From positions 1,439,661-1,503,660 of the forward strand of contig PTFA01000035.1 of the NCBI GenBank assembly GCA_003342895.1: a stretch of 64,000 nucleotides of DNA. Reading direction: 5' to 3'. The notes under the pieces were generated by a model. That model made no database searches and was not told where the DNA came from. It saw nothing but the letters and a program-made list of their open reading frames with translations. Shown one piece after another: positions 13,301 to 27,400 of the stretch (positions within the stretch are counted from its first letter, which is position 1; every line of letters starts with the position of its first letter). The position numbers and the translations under genes were made by a program. The stretch is from Casuarius casuarius. Lineage: Eukaryota; Chordata; Aves; Casuariiformes; Casuariidae.

Positions 13301-16300
13301 TCTCTTATCCTTTCCAAGGCTGGATGACAGTCAGCTGCATTTTGCCAGCCATAAAAATAGAGCAGAAGAAAAGGAGAAACAGTGTAGTTATTACACAACA
13401 GGAAAACCATAGGTGAATAAAGGGACCACAGTGATGAGCTCCAGAGAGAAAAACAGACCAATTATCAGCCACAGGTATGATACACATAATAGAAAGACTA
13501 AAGGGAGGCCAATGAAACAGATTTTTTTAAATGGGGGTGAAAGTGTTAATAACGAGACAACTCTGCCTCAATAAATCTTGAATTTCACTCTAGATTTCAT
13601 CAAAGACTTTTTGGTAAAATTCAGATTTTACTTTTTAATATATCCAAACTACTGTCATTTATCCTCTGAGGGAAATATTGACAGTTATAAAATTATGCCA
13701 TCTAAAATCACACGTAAATTAAATTATCTGAATTTGTGCTATGGATAACTACAGCTCAGAGGTTATCTAAATGTCTAATTGCTTAACTTTAAAAATCTAA
13801 ATTAAATGACTAAGATGGGAGGGTATTTTCCACATAAAATTAATGGAGAAACTTAAGATCCTGCATGAGCAGAAGCCTAATTTAGTTTTTGTGACAGAAA
13901 CTAGAGCGCTGGCCTCGAGTCAGAATGTGGTGAAGATGTGCACCAGAGCCAGAGACAGAAGGAGCTCCCAAGTCCTACATTGCAAACACAGACACCACCT
14001 ATTTTTCCCATTGTTTACACAGGGAGACAAGGTTCCGTATCTGACATTTTAGTTGGATGTGTAAAATCAAGCAGTGTGAATGGCTCCCCAGAAGGAATAT
14101 TCTCTGTGAACCAACTGTTACTTTCATTTCTACAGATTTGTTACAAAGTTCAGTGTTGCATGTTTCCCAGTGGAACTAGAAAGCTTCAGATGGGCACTTC
14201 CAGTGAAGAACACTGGAAGACAAACATGCACAAGCACATATTGTTTCTAACATCATATCCTAGCACGATATAAAAAATCATCATTATACTTGAGGGCTAT
14301 GTAAAAGGAAAGAAGCACAGAGATCAATGATACATGAAGAACCGTTCTGCTGAGATCTGCATTTTTGCTGAACTTCATCATGACCTTGAATGCAAATCAA
14401 ACTGGGATGCATGTATCCCAAAGATTTATTGCCGTGGTTTGCTCCAATCTTTTCTTAATAAACCAAGTTAAAAATAACTCAGACAGCTCATTAGTTATAG
14501 CACGATACATTTTCCTCTTAATTTGGGGGATGGCAAATGTTCTCATTATTCTTAAAGCAACATTACTCTGCTGTGTAATACTCACCATACCATGAAAATC
14601 AGGCTAGTCCTCTATGCACCATCTGCTTAAAGAAAAATAATCATCCTACGACATATTTATCTCTTTCTCCATCCTGCCTCACACTATTTTCTGCATTGTG
14701 ACATCCTTCACTGCAATAATGATTGCTTACTCCTGAGATTTATCATTCCTCTCCTCTGAATATTATTCAGAGCTATTAATAAAATTCGAATAATCTCCCT
14801 TAGCCATATTTGGGTTGTCTGCAATGTAACTGAAAGGAAACATTTTAAAGAGTTACCTCACTGGAAACTCCATAGCTAAGAAAATTCTTGTGGCATTAGC
14901 ATTAAATGTTCTATGTGAAGGAATTGTTTTTCTTCAAGGAATTTTCCAGTAAATTGCTATGAAAATAGTATTTCCCTTGATGTTTCCATTCTACAGTAGC
15001 ATGGTTTTTGCCAGCTTTCTTTAAAGACATTATGTAACATAAAGACTATTTGTCGTCTTTTTCATTTCTCCACTTGTTTAGTGCTTTGTACCTAATCAGA
15101 GCCAGGGATGGCTGTTTCATTTGTATTTTATCCATAACTATGCATTTCTAGGGGTAGCATTAGACTCACTAAGCAGCACTGAAATTTTTTCCTTTATCAT
15201 TATGCTCCCTGTTTACTTGGGAAATGTAACTCTGCACTGTCCATTACTCACTCTCCTCCCTTACCCAGCTTGTTTGCAGGTGGTAACACACTCTTCAAAC
15301 ACAATCTAGGTAGGAAGGTCCATATTTTACCTATGATACCTGACCCAATTATAAGGAAATCTAAAAAGATGTTCACTTTTAGAAGAAGAAGAATTACAGA
15401 TAATACAATTTATTTTAAAACAATTTTAATCCTTCTTCCCTTTCTAAATCTCTCTGAGGTCAATGAATCCCTACCCCATCTTCCAATTAGATGTAACAGC
15501 ACAGTCCAACTCCCTCTTGGTTCTACCTGCCAAGCACATTTCTGTAAGTCAGCGTAGCCACTAGGTATGAGACTTCCACGATCCGGCACCAGTCTCATCT
15601 GCCTGCAGCTACGTAAGGATGTGTGCAGTTCTACTAGCTGGAAGGAAGCAATGTCTGACCCCCCTCCCCACCCGTGGGGTCAGGCATGAATTGATATACT
15701 GGGCTGGGGGGCGGTGCCTAGTTCACCCAAGAGCACCCCTGTGTTGCCTATGGCTTAACCTCAGTAGCTATTGAAGCCAGCCAGCACCAACATCACTACA
15801 CCAGAACGTGCAAGGTACTAGTTGTACATCATTGTAAGGCAGTTCCTGAACACAGTTTGCAAATATAGGGCTAGTCAAATTTTCCCAGACTTAATTTCTA
15901 AGAAGAAAAAAAACCCCCTATAATTAGGCCTGTATAATGTTTCTATAATAATGGCATTGTAAAGAACTTAGATGCGAAGATAAAAAGAAAGTTTAACTCT
16001 ATTACAAACAACTTTTGTAATCTCTAAATTCAGTCTCTGCATTCATCTGAAGACTCTAAATGCAAAAGATACAGAAAACCCACTGGCTGAACACATTTGA
16101 AATGAGACCTGGTACACTGGCTGCCTAATTTTAAGCCTACAGTGCTGAAAAGTTTGGACATAATCTCAGCCAGTGATTTGCTCTGTGCTCTGTCAAATCT
16201 CTGCATCTCATTTCATTTATAGAATAGTGACAATGAACTGGGCAGGTTTTGAAAAGTACAAGCTCAGCTGACTTCAACAGGAAGTCCACTTTATATTATT

Positions 16301-16873
16301 AAAAAATACTGTGTAATCCAAAGAGGTAAAAATATTATCCTGAGTGTAAAAATATCACTGATCTGAACTCTCCTTCAGAAAAACATAAATTTCCAAGACT
16401 AGCTGATTTCAGTCAAGTAAGCTTGAAAGAGAAGAAAGTATATTTCTAAAAGATTGAATTAAAGCTAGCCTATGAATGAAACATTCCTTTTTGAAAAAAG
16501 GTGGAAGACGCACACTAAACTTCAATAATTTTCCACATGAACATGAAATCCCTAATATAGCTAATAGAGAATAAAAGCCAAAGGAGTATTTCTTACTTAC
16601 CGCAGTTTCTAAGATAACATGGTTAGCAACTTGCTTGAACTACCATGGTGAGACATTCAAAATAACTTTAGAAAATATCAAGAAAGACCAAGATCAAGAA
16701 ACACTCACAGAAAATCATCTAATGAAAAATGTTTCCTCTCTAAAATTATTATATTATTTAATTCCTCTATTTTTATTCTTATCTAAAACATTTAAAGGAT
16801 CCTGATGACAATGAACATGTAAAAAACACAACACATGCAGAGCCCTGAGTTCAACTAAAGCCATATGTCAAAG

Positions 16874-16898
16874 AAGGTATATGCCCATCTGTAGAGAA
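16874..16898 (+). repeat. Dispersed 25-bp near-identical repeat, copy 1
   Basis: This 25-bp stretch, centred on CCATCTGTAGAGAA, recurs at 19172-19196 with one C/T difference, 2.3 kb downstream on the same strand. Flanks do not match. It may be a fragment of a shared old repeat or a duplicated site. Confidence 0.8.
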
Positions 16899-17904
16899 GT
16901 AGACACATAGCTACTGTTAGAATAGGAGACAATCCAGATCTGTCTTTTGTGTCCTGCAGTAACTATTTCTCTGCAATGTAAAATAAAAAAGAACTAAACT
17001 GACTGATAATTCAACATAAAACGATACTCATGTTGGCTGGCTTGATAGCACTGCAGATGTGTAGCCCATTCTTCTTACAACGGTTCTTAATGCTTGCCAT
17101 CAGGATGTTTCATGCTAAATTTTTCTATGACAGCCAGCGTTAGACTCATAAAAGCTAGAGAGATGAAGGTATTGGCCTCTCTTTCCTCCTTTCAACATAT
17201 CACATAACTTGTATTAAAGTATCACTTTATCAAGTGAAGTCCTTCCACAGCCTAAGGATCTGCACACCTGATTGCTTAGCCTTAAAAGTAGGTCTGCATA
17301 CTGTGTTGAATCATGATGCACTAGTAGCTGGCAGCACTAATGTACTATCAGAACAAAGAATTCTGTATTATAACTCACGAGCTGTCAGAAAGACAGGTAT
17401 CAAATCACTGAAAAGTATTTTTGTATACATTTGGCCACAAATCCAAGGGTATTTATTGCTTAACCTTCTTTATATCTACAGGAGAAGATGAAAGCAGAGA
17501 ATGCCAACGTATCATGATTCAGTTTCTAAACTTCTTGCCTTCATAACATTTAAGATTTGAACAAGTAATAGCAAATAATGATGATGCTTAACCATACTTA
17601 ACTGTCTGAGTCACAGTAACTGGCTGTAGGCATGTGTACTGCCTGTTGCTGCAAACTAAAACCTAGCAAACAAACTAAACTAGCAAAAATCACCTTCAGA
17701 GTGGATTAAGCGATCGCATTTTACTTTGCATTTGTTATGCATACATACATATGGCTTATCTAACGAGTTGTAGCTTGTTAAACATGGCAAGGCATGGTAT
17801 GTCATCTCCTGGAAAAACCCTCATGTTAATTTCTACTGTTTACAAAATTAAAATAGATGCACGAAAACGTAGGAAATTTGTTGTATCTGAGGTCAAAATG
17901 AAAT

Positions 17905-17950
17905 TATATATTCTGCCCTTAGTCAGTCCTTCTGACTTCAATGGCAGCTA
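17905..17950. repeat. Ancient palindromic MITE-like repeat fragment
   Basis: TTCTGCCCTTAGTCAG (17910-17925) followed by CTGACTTCAATGG (17932-17944) matches two landmark words of an old palindromic repeat I recognise from many bird, turtle and crocodile sequences. These are an outer 'attctgccctcagt' arm and a central 'ttgacttcaatgg' core. Only one arm is visible. Confidence 0.45.
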
Positions 17951-18384
17951 TTAATTTTAAACAATCATCTGATTATTAATTTCCCTAATTGCATATTCCT
18001 AGGCAGGAATGTTTCCATTTAATTACTATGTTCTTTATTAATTTACTGTTCTTACTGTACATTAACACTTATGTTCAATTTTGGTTATGTTACTTCTGCC
18101 TTATTTCAATCTTGCATACTTTTATGTTTATTTTATGCATGTTTATTTCCATTAAAAAGCTTGACTGGAGATTATATTTTGACTTGTTTCAAATCCACTC
18201 AGAATAAGGGAATAAATCTATGACAGTGAAATTGAAATTGTATTAATCTCTATTTCATAAAAGGAATTTGACAATCTTCTCTCCATTAGTTAATTGGACA
18301 AAAAGCTCTATCATATCACTATTCTCCATCCAATTCCTTCGTTGATCCCAGCAATGAAGATTTGAGTCTCTTGGACCCCACTTT

Positions 18385-18480
18385 TCCTTGTCAGGATAAA
18401 ATAATTCCCACTGATTTCAAATGAAGTATTCACTTCCGTCTTTGGAAATACTTCAGGACAATCAGCCAGATAGAGCTAGG
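18385..18480. repeat. Ancient palindromic MITE-like repeat fragment
   Basis: CCCACTGATTTCAAATGAAG followed by TATTCACTTCCG and then, after a short gap, ATACTTCAGGACAATCAG. These correspond to the remembered 'cccattgacttcaatggg' core, the 'tactcacgtg' block and the 'ctgcaggatcgggcc' outer arm of an old sauropsid palindromic repeat. The order and spacing fit, which makes this the best copy of the set. Confidence 0.5.
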
Positions 18481-19171
18481 CCCATCTGGAGACCTTTGGT
18501 GTGTCTATCAAAAAAATAATATTTGAGTATGTTAACAAATGAGAGCATAATGAGTTAGCATTAAATGTGTCAGTCAGAGCAGTCTGAGGTAACACACTCA
18601 AGGATAGCTGGCAGTGGACAGAAGATACGTATTTTAACTAGAACCTGTGGACAGAATGATTTGGGGTCCTATTTATATTAATGGGAAATGCTGACATTCC
18701 CCATGGAGAAAATGACATTTTTTGTTCCTTTAGGTACCTAAATCCATTTCACTTCCATGTGAAATGTTCCTTTTCCATGTTCCTTTTATCCAAACTTTTA
18801 ACATCTTCAGGTTTTTGACAAATGGCATCACAACATCTGTTTTTGTAGCCTTTATAGCACTGCCAGAAAATGAGCCACATTCTTTCACTTTTTTAAACTG
18901 CCTCTGAGACTGGTTATCTGAAGCACATAAAACAGAATGGCATCCTCACGGAGCAAAATTTCATTTCTCTATTCTTATTCCATTTACATCTTTTTACTTT
19001 GTACCGGTGTTTCTATTGAAATGACAAACCATAAATGGTGAAAGATTGGCTTTTTACTGGGAGGTGCTTTTTTTTAATTGAATTAGCCATTAACCCAAAC
19101 TTGAGCTTTCAGGTATTTCATTAGTACAGTATGTAGCGAAAAACTGTATTATTGCTTTAACTATTAAAAGT

Positions 19172-19196
19172 AAGGTATATGTCCATCTGTAGAGAA
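19172..19196 (+). repeat. Dispersed 25-bp near-identical repeat, copy 2
   Basis: It matches 16874-16898 at 24 of 25 positions. Confidence 0.8.
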
Positions 19197-19392
19197 TTTT
19201 TTTGCCTATTTCTTGCTCACAGGCTAAGGGTGCTAGGGAAACAGGGAATAGGGACCTTAGTTTTAGGTTCCATTATGACTTATATTTCTTGCACCAAGGT
19301 GACTGAACTCGTCTCTGATGGCAGTGTTGTTACACTGTTGCTACTTTTTTTAGGAAAAACACATTTTTAATATAACTCCTCCATGTATCACT

Positions 19393-19419
19393 ACATCAAA
19401 ACATCAAAAACATCAAAAA
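19393..19419 (+). repeat. Short tandem repeat, ACATCAAAA units
   Basis: Three consecutive copies of ACATCAAA(A), the first one base shorter. Confidence 0.9.
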
Positions 19420-19734
19420 TGGGAGATGAAGGCAGGATTTGAAAATAAAGGAACAGGCATAAAGGAAAAATGGCTATGGCAATACAAAAGGGAGCAAAAC
19501 CAAAATGGTGATGCAATTAGTTCGTAATTTTCTGGAAAAAAATGGGAGAACTGTAATATATATTCAGACATTTTAAAATGCTTTTAAATGTAAATGCTAT
19601 TGAACGTATAACCATTTTACTATAAAATTAACTTGATCTCCGAAAATCCTGCTAAGAAAAGAAACCCCTATACACTACGTAGCAAATTATGTTTTTAGAT
19701 CTATTAAAAAGACTGTTATCATAGGAAACTGATG

Positions 19735-19790
19735 ATAGGCTGAACTCTGTCCTCAGATGCTTACATAAACTTTAGTGACATTGACCTTGT
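19735..19790. repeat. Ancient palindromic MITE-like repeat fragment
   Basis: GGCTGAACTCTGTCCTCAG (19739-19757) resembles the outer arm 'ggctgaattctgccctcag'. It is followed by a TACATAAACTTTAGTGACAT segment at the spacing expected for the 'gtgtaaat..gagtaactccat' block. It is one arm only and heavily mutated. Confidence 0.45.
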
Positions 19791-20764
19791 TTTTGTTAAT
19801 ATATTTATGATTTGCCTTGGCAAATGGATAAATAATTTTGCAGGGAAGTCTTATTTTTTGAAAATGTTTTGAAGATTGTCTCGTTTCCCTTCCTTGCCCT
19901 TTTTACTTATGCTTACTTTTCGCTCCCACTTCTACTGTTTTTTATAGCTGTACTCTGAAAGAAGAATGTCACAAGTGGGTGTATTGATCTGTTAGATCTT
20001 ACTTGAAACGAAAAGTCCAGCGGTATAATGTTTAGCAGACAGCTCAGCTCAGATGAAGATTTCAAAGAAATCTGTTCAAATAAACACAACAAATGAGAGA
20101 ACAAATTATTTGTTGTTCATACTGAATCTGAGCATCTTTGCTAGAACATGTCTGCTCCAAATATTCCCCGCGTGTAATTGATTGAACTTGCCAGAACTAA
20201 TACAAATATCTCTTGCCATTCTCCAAGCAGAAAGTTTAACTGTGAGACCATTTTCCTGTTGACATTTTGCCTCAGGCTCATATTATCGTAATTTTAGATA
20301 AACACTGCTGCACATAAAGGAATCCGAACAATTTGTTCATACACCAAATGACTTTGTTGACTTAGCTAGGAGCTTGTCACCGACATGTAACAGAACTGCA
20401 TGACTCTTTCTGAAAGCTGACAAAGACCATTTCTCTTCATATGCAAACTCTGGGCGTTCTTTGCAGAGCTACCTGAAAACTGCATTTTTGGCAAAAGAAA
20501 ACATTTTATTTGGCTCATCTCCCTTCAAACCTTATCAAAATTATTTATATTAGGACAGTAATGGATGATGTGCTCATGTTCTGCCAGGTATTTTAATGAC
20601 TTGAAGAGAGTTAAGGCTCCAGGAAAAAATTTAAATATGATTAATGATACAGCAAGTTCCTTGAATACTGGTAAAGCATGCAGCCTTCAAAAAACACATA
20701 GGAACATTTTGCAATGATAAACTGCCACTTAACTGAAGGGATCCATTTCTTTAAAACACTAACT

Positions 20765-20855
20765 CTGTGCCAAATGTGATTCTCAGTGTCATACATGAAA
20801 CTCCTTTGACCCTAAGTGGGGTTAAATGGGTATAACTCTGGGTAACTCTGGCAAT
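20765..20855. repeat. Ancient palindromic MITE-like repeat fragment
   Basis: TGTGCCAAATGTGATTCTCA (outer arm), AAACTCCTTTGACCCTAAGT (core region) and GGGTATAACTCTGGGTAACT (second arm block) occur in the order expected of the palindromic repeat. This copy spans both sides of the centre. Confidence 0.45.
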
Positions 20856-21422
20856 GCAGCCCTCTGTAAACAAGCCCATCTCTTTGTGGACATGCCTACA
20901 TGGTCAAGGTGCAAAAGATGAACTGTTTCACTCAGGCATTGAGCAGCCCTAAGTGGCTGCCAGACGAAACTGGCTTGCTTCCTGGTATCTTGGAAAATAT
21001 GTGAAAGCGCTTTGAGATTGTCTGTATGTGACTTCATACACCTATCTTGCCTCTTTGAACATTGTGAATACCACCAAATGATTAGTTTAAATCTCTGCCA
21101 CAAATCTACTACTACAGAATGCTGAGTACCTTCTTTTAGCCAAACTTCATTCCATTAGATGTAATAATGGTTTGAAAAGGGAGAGAAAGCTAGCTCCTCC
21201 TGGACTTCCTCTAAACACTGGCTGTTAACCCTTAGACAGTTATTCTTTTACAGGGACAATGTGCCCTTATGTGGCCTTTTTTCTAGAAGAAAAATGTGAT
21301 GCAGTTCGATATCTCCGTAAGATTCTGAAAGCAATAAAAAGCAACAATTAGAAACCTTTAATGCTTTCACTTAAATTGATAAAAAGCATAGCATGCAACC
21401 TGATCAACATCACCTCCGTGTG

Positions 21423-21447
21423 CATCTATCACATCTATCATCTATCT
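21423..21447 (+). repeat. CATCTAT short tandem repeat
   Basis: Three CATCTAT units with small spacers, ending in CTATCT. It is a degenerate ATCT-type microsatellite. Confidence 0.75.
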
Positions 21448-24400
21448 TTAAGTTCTTCATTGTGAGGATACCTGGCACCTGAGATGACAGATAAGCCTTT
21501 TTGCAGATGTGCCACCCTGCATAAGAAAGCATTTTATCCACAAAGGCCGTATGTGTTTGGCTAATCGACAGGGCAGCGACCAGCGTGTGGAGTAGTGACA
21601 AGCTGAGATGGCAGCACAGCTTTGAGGCCACAGTTTTCCTGAGTTCAAAAACTAGCTCTGTTAGGCACCTTAGAGAGTTCACAGTATATTTTCATGAGAG
21701 AAAACAACTATTTCTGTTTTAATGTATCCCTCCCTATAGCAGGAATAATGCTAAACACCTCCCAGGCGATGAGTTCTGGAAATAATTTACATTTTTGGAA
21801 TACACTGAGACTACAAAATCCCAGGTAAATATGTACACAAACCACATTAAAAGATAAGCTATTGCCTGCTGTCCAACCATCAAACAGAAGGCATGAGAAG
21901 GTCCAAACTGTAAGGCTGAAAACTTTCAGTTCAAAAAGCAACATACTTCATAGAGAATAAATGGAAATGTGTTCATAAAGGCTGACGTGATAACACGTAC
22001 AGTAAATTATAATGTGTACAGCTGCAGTTGCAGATGTTTTCAGTGCCAAAAGGCTGAATTAGGTTTAAATGTACAAGAACAATTTCATTTGGGCTGTAAG
22101 TCACAAGAGGCTTTCCTAGCTCAGACTTTATTGCCCCAGTGCATATTCATGTAGACAAACATTGTTTTGCATACACATTTTCTATTGTCGCACAGAGATA
22201 TCTTACCTATGGGTAGTTGAGACCTTTCTCATATGATTATGTAGCAAAACGAATATTTGGAACAATCATATAATCAGATAAAAAGTAGCATAATATAGAT
22301 AGCAATGACGATAGGGCTTATTTCTGATGCAAGTAATGAAGGAATCTGAAATGAATAATCATTTTAAATGGTCTAATATAGGAACTTCCCAACTTGCTCT
22401 CAGAGCAGAGTAATGGCAGAAAAAACTCATAGACCATGTTATAACTAAATTACAAATGGACAGGCAGATAGTAGGATTACATGGAAGAAGAGACATGCAT
22501 CCTCCTAACTGAAAACTGGAATAAGTCACCAGAATGATGCATGCATCTCAGTGTCCTGCCTGTCAATCTTCTTCCAAAGGCACCTCAGATACAGGCAGGC
22601 CACAAAGCAGATAAATCCTTCTGTCAGCTTCCTCCTAACTTTCACAGGGGACAGCAGCCCCCCTCACATGGCCACACTTACCTTGTTCAGGGATCGATAT
22701 CCACCTGATCATGTGATGGAGGATGCCCGCATTTTAATCACTCAACAAATGTCACTCTATAGGACTCTATGCAGCCTTCCTTAGTCAAAAAATTTCCCCT
22801 ACTCCTTTCTTCAAAGTATTAGCATTTAACTGCTAGTTTTAGTATCTAGCTAGTATCCACTCACTACCGGATACTTTAAGATATGACTGGAAAGTAATGG
22901 AAGAAATCCAGGTGCAAGCTGTCTACAGGTATCCTACAGGTAAGAGGAGACTTCTTTCTGAATGGGTCCTAAGGACTACTATACTTGTAAGTATTGTAAA
23001 GGCAGAAGTTACTGCAGTGGAACTCTTCTTCCAGTAAAAAGCCACAATTTTGGTAACTTATTTGCTTGTAGTCCAATATGAACTACTATCAGCAAGTGTT
23101 AGCATAGCTTATGTCAAAAGTTCCTTGGGATATCATTCCTACCTACATGCTCAGATTCAATAACAAATGAACTAGTATCTGAAATAAATCTGATCAACAA
23201 AATACTCATTCGTGAGCAGGAAAAATGGGAGCTTCAGGAATTATATGGCTGCATCACTACAAATATTCACATGTCCTAGCAGGCAACAGATATCATGGGA
23301 GGTAAGCAGCAACGTGCAGCAAGAGTCATGCCTACAGCCTGAGGAACTACGAAATATGCAGAGACTATTCACCAGCTGTGATGGCTTTGTGTTTTAGTGA
23401 AAACTGTGATGAAACCATGTCATTATGAAGAGATGTTCACAGGATAAAAGGATTATTTTAGTGCTGGCAGACACCAAGCTTTATGATCTGTAAAGCCAGA
23501 AAAAATCTGGAAAAAAATCCCAGGGACCTTAATGTATGTATTAATTACAGGACACTTCATAACCCTTGTGGACAGTGCAAGCTACATCCAGTTAGAGAAG
23601 AAACTCTGGATCCAAACATTTTAATATTTTCTGGGTTGGTATCTAGTATTGTTGGACTTAACTGGCAGCTGAAGATAAAGAAAAGATTAATTTACTGACA
23701 TCACAAGGATCTTTCACATTCATACATTGAGAAAGCAGTAAATGATTTTATACAGGATTTAGGACTGAAAGTATCTTTGCATATTTACATTATTTCATTA
23801 GTTTCCAGAAAATACACGAGGAACATCTGGTAGGAGCATGAAAGATGGTAATGCTTTCTAAGGAGTCAGGGTTTATGTGACAAATCACTACACTACTTTC
23901 ATGAGGAATATAATCAGCAAGCGTGGATTGAGCCTCACTCCCACACTGAACGGAAAATTTCTACAGACCTCAAGGAGAAGGAGGGGTCAGTAGGCCTCCA
24001 TGAATTTGACAGAGCAGGCGGCACTGTTATATGAGCTAAGAGAAAAATTGTCTGGAAAGCCAAGTGTCTGAACACTAAGAAGATTTTTGAAGTCATAAAG
24101 GAAAGTGCTCTAACTCTTGCTAGATCTAAAATTCCAGATTCATCCTATTTGCAGTAGTCCATAATGCCAGACTTACACGTCAGCAGTAGAATAAACTCAT
24201 GCAGCTGTTAAATACAGACCAGTAAGTTACAGAGACTGCAAAGTCAATGAAAGAGAAACTGAACATTCAGCCTCAACACTTGAGTGACCGACCATTGCAG
24301 AGACCCTCAAAACCTGCAGTCCCAACTTACTGGGCATATAATTCATATTCATCTTTTGTAGCATTTTTTAAAATCTAAATATTGGCTTTTATTTCACATT

Positions 24401-27400
24401 TGGATATATGGATAAACATAGTCATTAAAGGAGAACTTCTATTAAAAACTTTACAGTTTTGTCTTTTGAATGAATTACATTATACCAGTATTTATGGCAA
24501 TGACCAAATTTAAGCACTGAGCTTACTTCTGAAGATCAGTCACGCAGATATGAAAGGCGATCATGGTAGGGCCGACTGCTTTTCCTATTTTGAGGAGCTC
24601 AGCATAGGTAACTATTAAGTCTTCTTTCAGCAAAGTGTGAAAAACATTTTTATTGTGAAAAGTCAATAGTGTGTTGTGTAACAATATCAGTCATAAAATA
24701 TACTATAATATCATATCATAAAAATGTAATGTAATACCGCAATATAAACTTTGGGCTAAGTATTCCAAACATCACAACATCTTTGAAATACATGCTTTCA
24801 ATTTCTCTGCATTTTAAAAAAGCTCCAAAGAATACAGATATTCAAAAACATAATTATCCTCGACAATTACGGAAATAATGTTCAAACTATGGAAGCATGA
24901 CATTTCCATTCACATCTTTCATTTCCTTCTTTCATAGAAGAAAAAATACTTTTCATTTTCAGACTGAATCTGCTATCTACACTATATTCTTCATTCATTA
25001 GTTCTCAGAAGAATACTTTTACATATGTAAAATAGTATTTTTGGCCCAGTGTATGTCTGAAAGAAATGATATAAAGACTTGTCCTCACAGGATTATTATC
25101 TGAGTTGATGGCATGTTTGAGACTTAAAAGGTTATAAATGATGTGATTTTGGCAATTACAAATGGTATATGGCTCCTGTATGTTCAGCTTGTCAAATCTT
25201 TACAGATTAAATATGATCCACCTTTCTTTTTTCTTTTTTCTAAACTTACTCACCTGCAATGTCCAAAGGAGATTAACTGTTCCCTTTCTATGTCAGTTTG
25301 TCTCAGTGGGATACTCTCCTGGGTGACTTCTTCCTTCTCATGTATCCCCATTAAGTTATGTTTGGAAACTACGGAAATTGTTCCTGTAATTTAGAGAATA
25401 ATTTTAAATAAAATTTCTCCTCATAAGTTTCATGATATTTTCTGAAATTGCTCTTCTATAGCAGGAAATCAGCTAGTTTGCAAGAAGTCGGTTAGACATT
25501 TTGTATCGGCTTGCCTATCTTTCACTGGCTGTGAAGACATTGGTGATGCGCAAAATTAGGCACACGAGTGCACTGAAAACATCTGTCAATGTCAAGAACC
25601 TCAAATGCACCTGAAGCCAAATCTAGAGATCCAACTGGGGAAAATATTCTTATGTTTAGCTAAAATGACTGTGAGAGAACAATAATGCTTACTTTATTTA
25701 CTGCTTTAAACTGAGCTAGCATAATTCAGTATTTATTAACTTCATTTCAATTTTTACCCTTAGACCTAGTCAGTCAGCAGTCCCTCCTTCTGCACAATCT
25801 CTGTCTTTACATTATGGGTCCCAGATACTCATTTTTGTAGTACATATCATATAAATATGAACCAAATATATCTGTTTGGGAAAATTACTATTTTTACTTG
25901 TATATTCTGGCAGTGTCCACGAAATAACTGAGAAAAGTGTCCTTATGTTAGACACATCACAAAAATGTAGCAATACCACTCCTCTACCATTCCCCCTGCA
26001 AAAAGCCCAACCTCACTTTGGGAAGCCCAGAACCAGGGACTGATTAAAAGGTAGCTGTTAAACTAGTTCAGATGAAAGAAGTTTAGAGCTCAGGCATGCA
26101 ATGAAGTTGCCGCAACTTAACAAACAGCCAGGCACCAGCTCAGCACAGTGAGAGTCCATGTATACCCTTGGGAATGACATTTAAAGGAATTAAACATTTG
26201 GTAGAATTTAATGCAGCAAGGGACAAAGAGAAATGAGAATACTGCAGATTAGTATCAGACTACAAGGCAGGCTGAGAAAATGGAAAGCCGAGATCTTGGA
26301 AAAGCCTCTGCAAGTCATGGAAAACATAGCAACTCTATAAAGCTGGAATTGCTAAATTAATCTTTCTTTCAACTAATGTGAATCAGTAACTTCATACTGA
26401 AAAGTACCATAATACAAAGTCAGCTACTAGCTCTCCATCATGTTATATCCATCTATAAATATGACAGACATGGACACAACACACACACGAGCTTTAACAG
26501 CTGACACAACTTGATGATGTATGTTTGCTTTTAGAAGGACCACTAATTTATTTACATGGGAGACCACTATGGAGGTTTTACAAACATAAAGGATGTATTT
26601 CAAATCTGCCTAATGATTTGTTTACCCCAGAGAGAAAAAATTGCGGCCTCAATGGTAAACAATACTTTATCAAATTTTCTAATTATTCTTTGCATTTAGC
26701 AGGCAAATTGGAATTAGTCCAAAGTCATAGTTCTAGTCCTTTGTATAAATAATTTATTACACATATTCAAGCTGTCCATGATGGGCTTCAAAGAAAGAAA
26801 TGAAACACAATTACATATATATAAAATTCAAAACTAATTCACAGAATTTTGTATTTTCTAGACTTCAAGACAAACAGAAGTTAGTACATAAATATATCCA
26901 GTCTCACAAATATATTATGGGTGCAAATATCACTCTGTAAGTGATGCAGATGACACAAATACTGTATTTAGAAACAGTTATGCCAGCAAGATGCAAAATC
27001 ATTTAGGACATCCTAAGAATAGGGAATAACACCTCTAAAATAAGAAATTCATTATAATAGTTGTGGTTTTATAAGTGTATCTGAAAAAGAAAATTCCATT
27101 TCTAAGCCTAACCCTCAATGGACAGAGGATTTATAGTAGCTTCAAAAAGCATGCAGTCAGCCACTGCCTTCTATTAATTATATCTCCCAAACTCCCTTAC
27201 TGTAATCCAGTGACAGTGTTTTCGGTGGGTAATTCTAGACTGCAATACCAAGATAGGAAGAAAAGTTAGCTTGTGTTAGCACTGTAACTCAAAATCTTCT
27301 CAAAATAGATGCCAGTTGCTCTTACCATTATTTATCAGCATTTATTCATAAGCAATAGAACAGAAATATATATACGTTCAGTCCAGTATTACAAAGAGCT

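Larger units (their letters stand above)
9541..17904. other. Non-coding DNA, no gene seen
   Basis: Mostly unique AT-rich sequence. Items noted: an RBPJ-like CGTGGGAA at about 11499; a perfect 12-bp-stem hairpin at 13271 (separate entry); GACTTCAACAGG at about 16271, possibly a worn piece of the palindromic repeat; and a C-rich run at 15658-15673 facing a G-rich run at 15700-15712. All open frames are short, at most 111 codons (13938-14273), and unrecognised. Confidence 0.65.

Noticed and set aside
15658..15715. G-quadruplex from the C-rich/G-rich runs
   Set aside because: The runs are few and uneven, do not give four well-separated G3 tracts on one strand, and lie in no promoter context.
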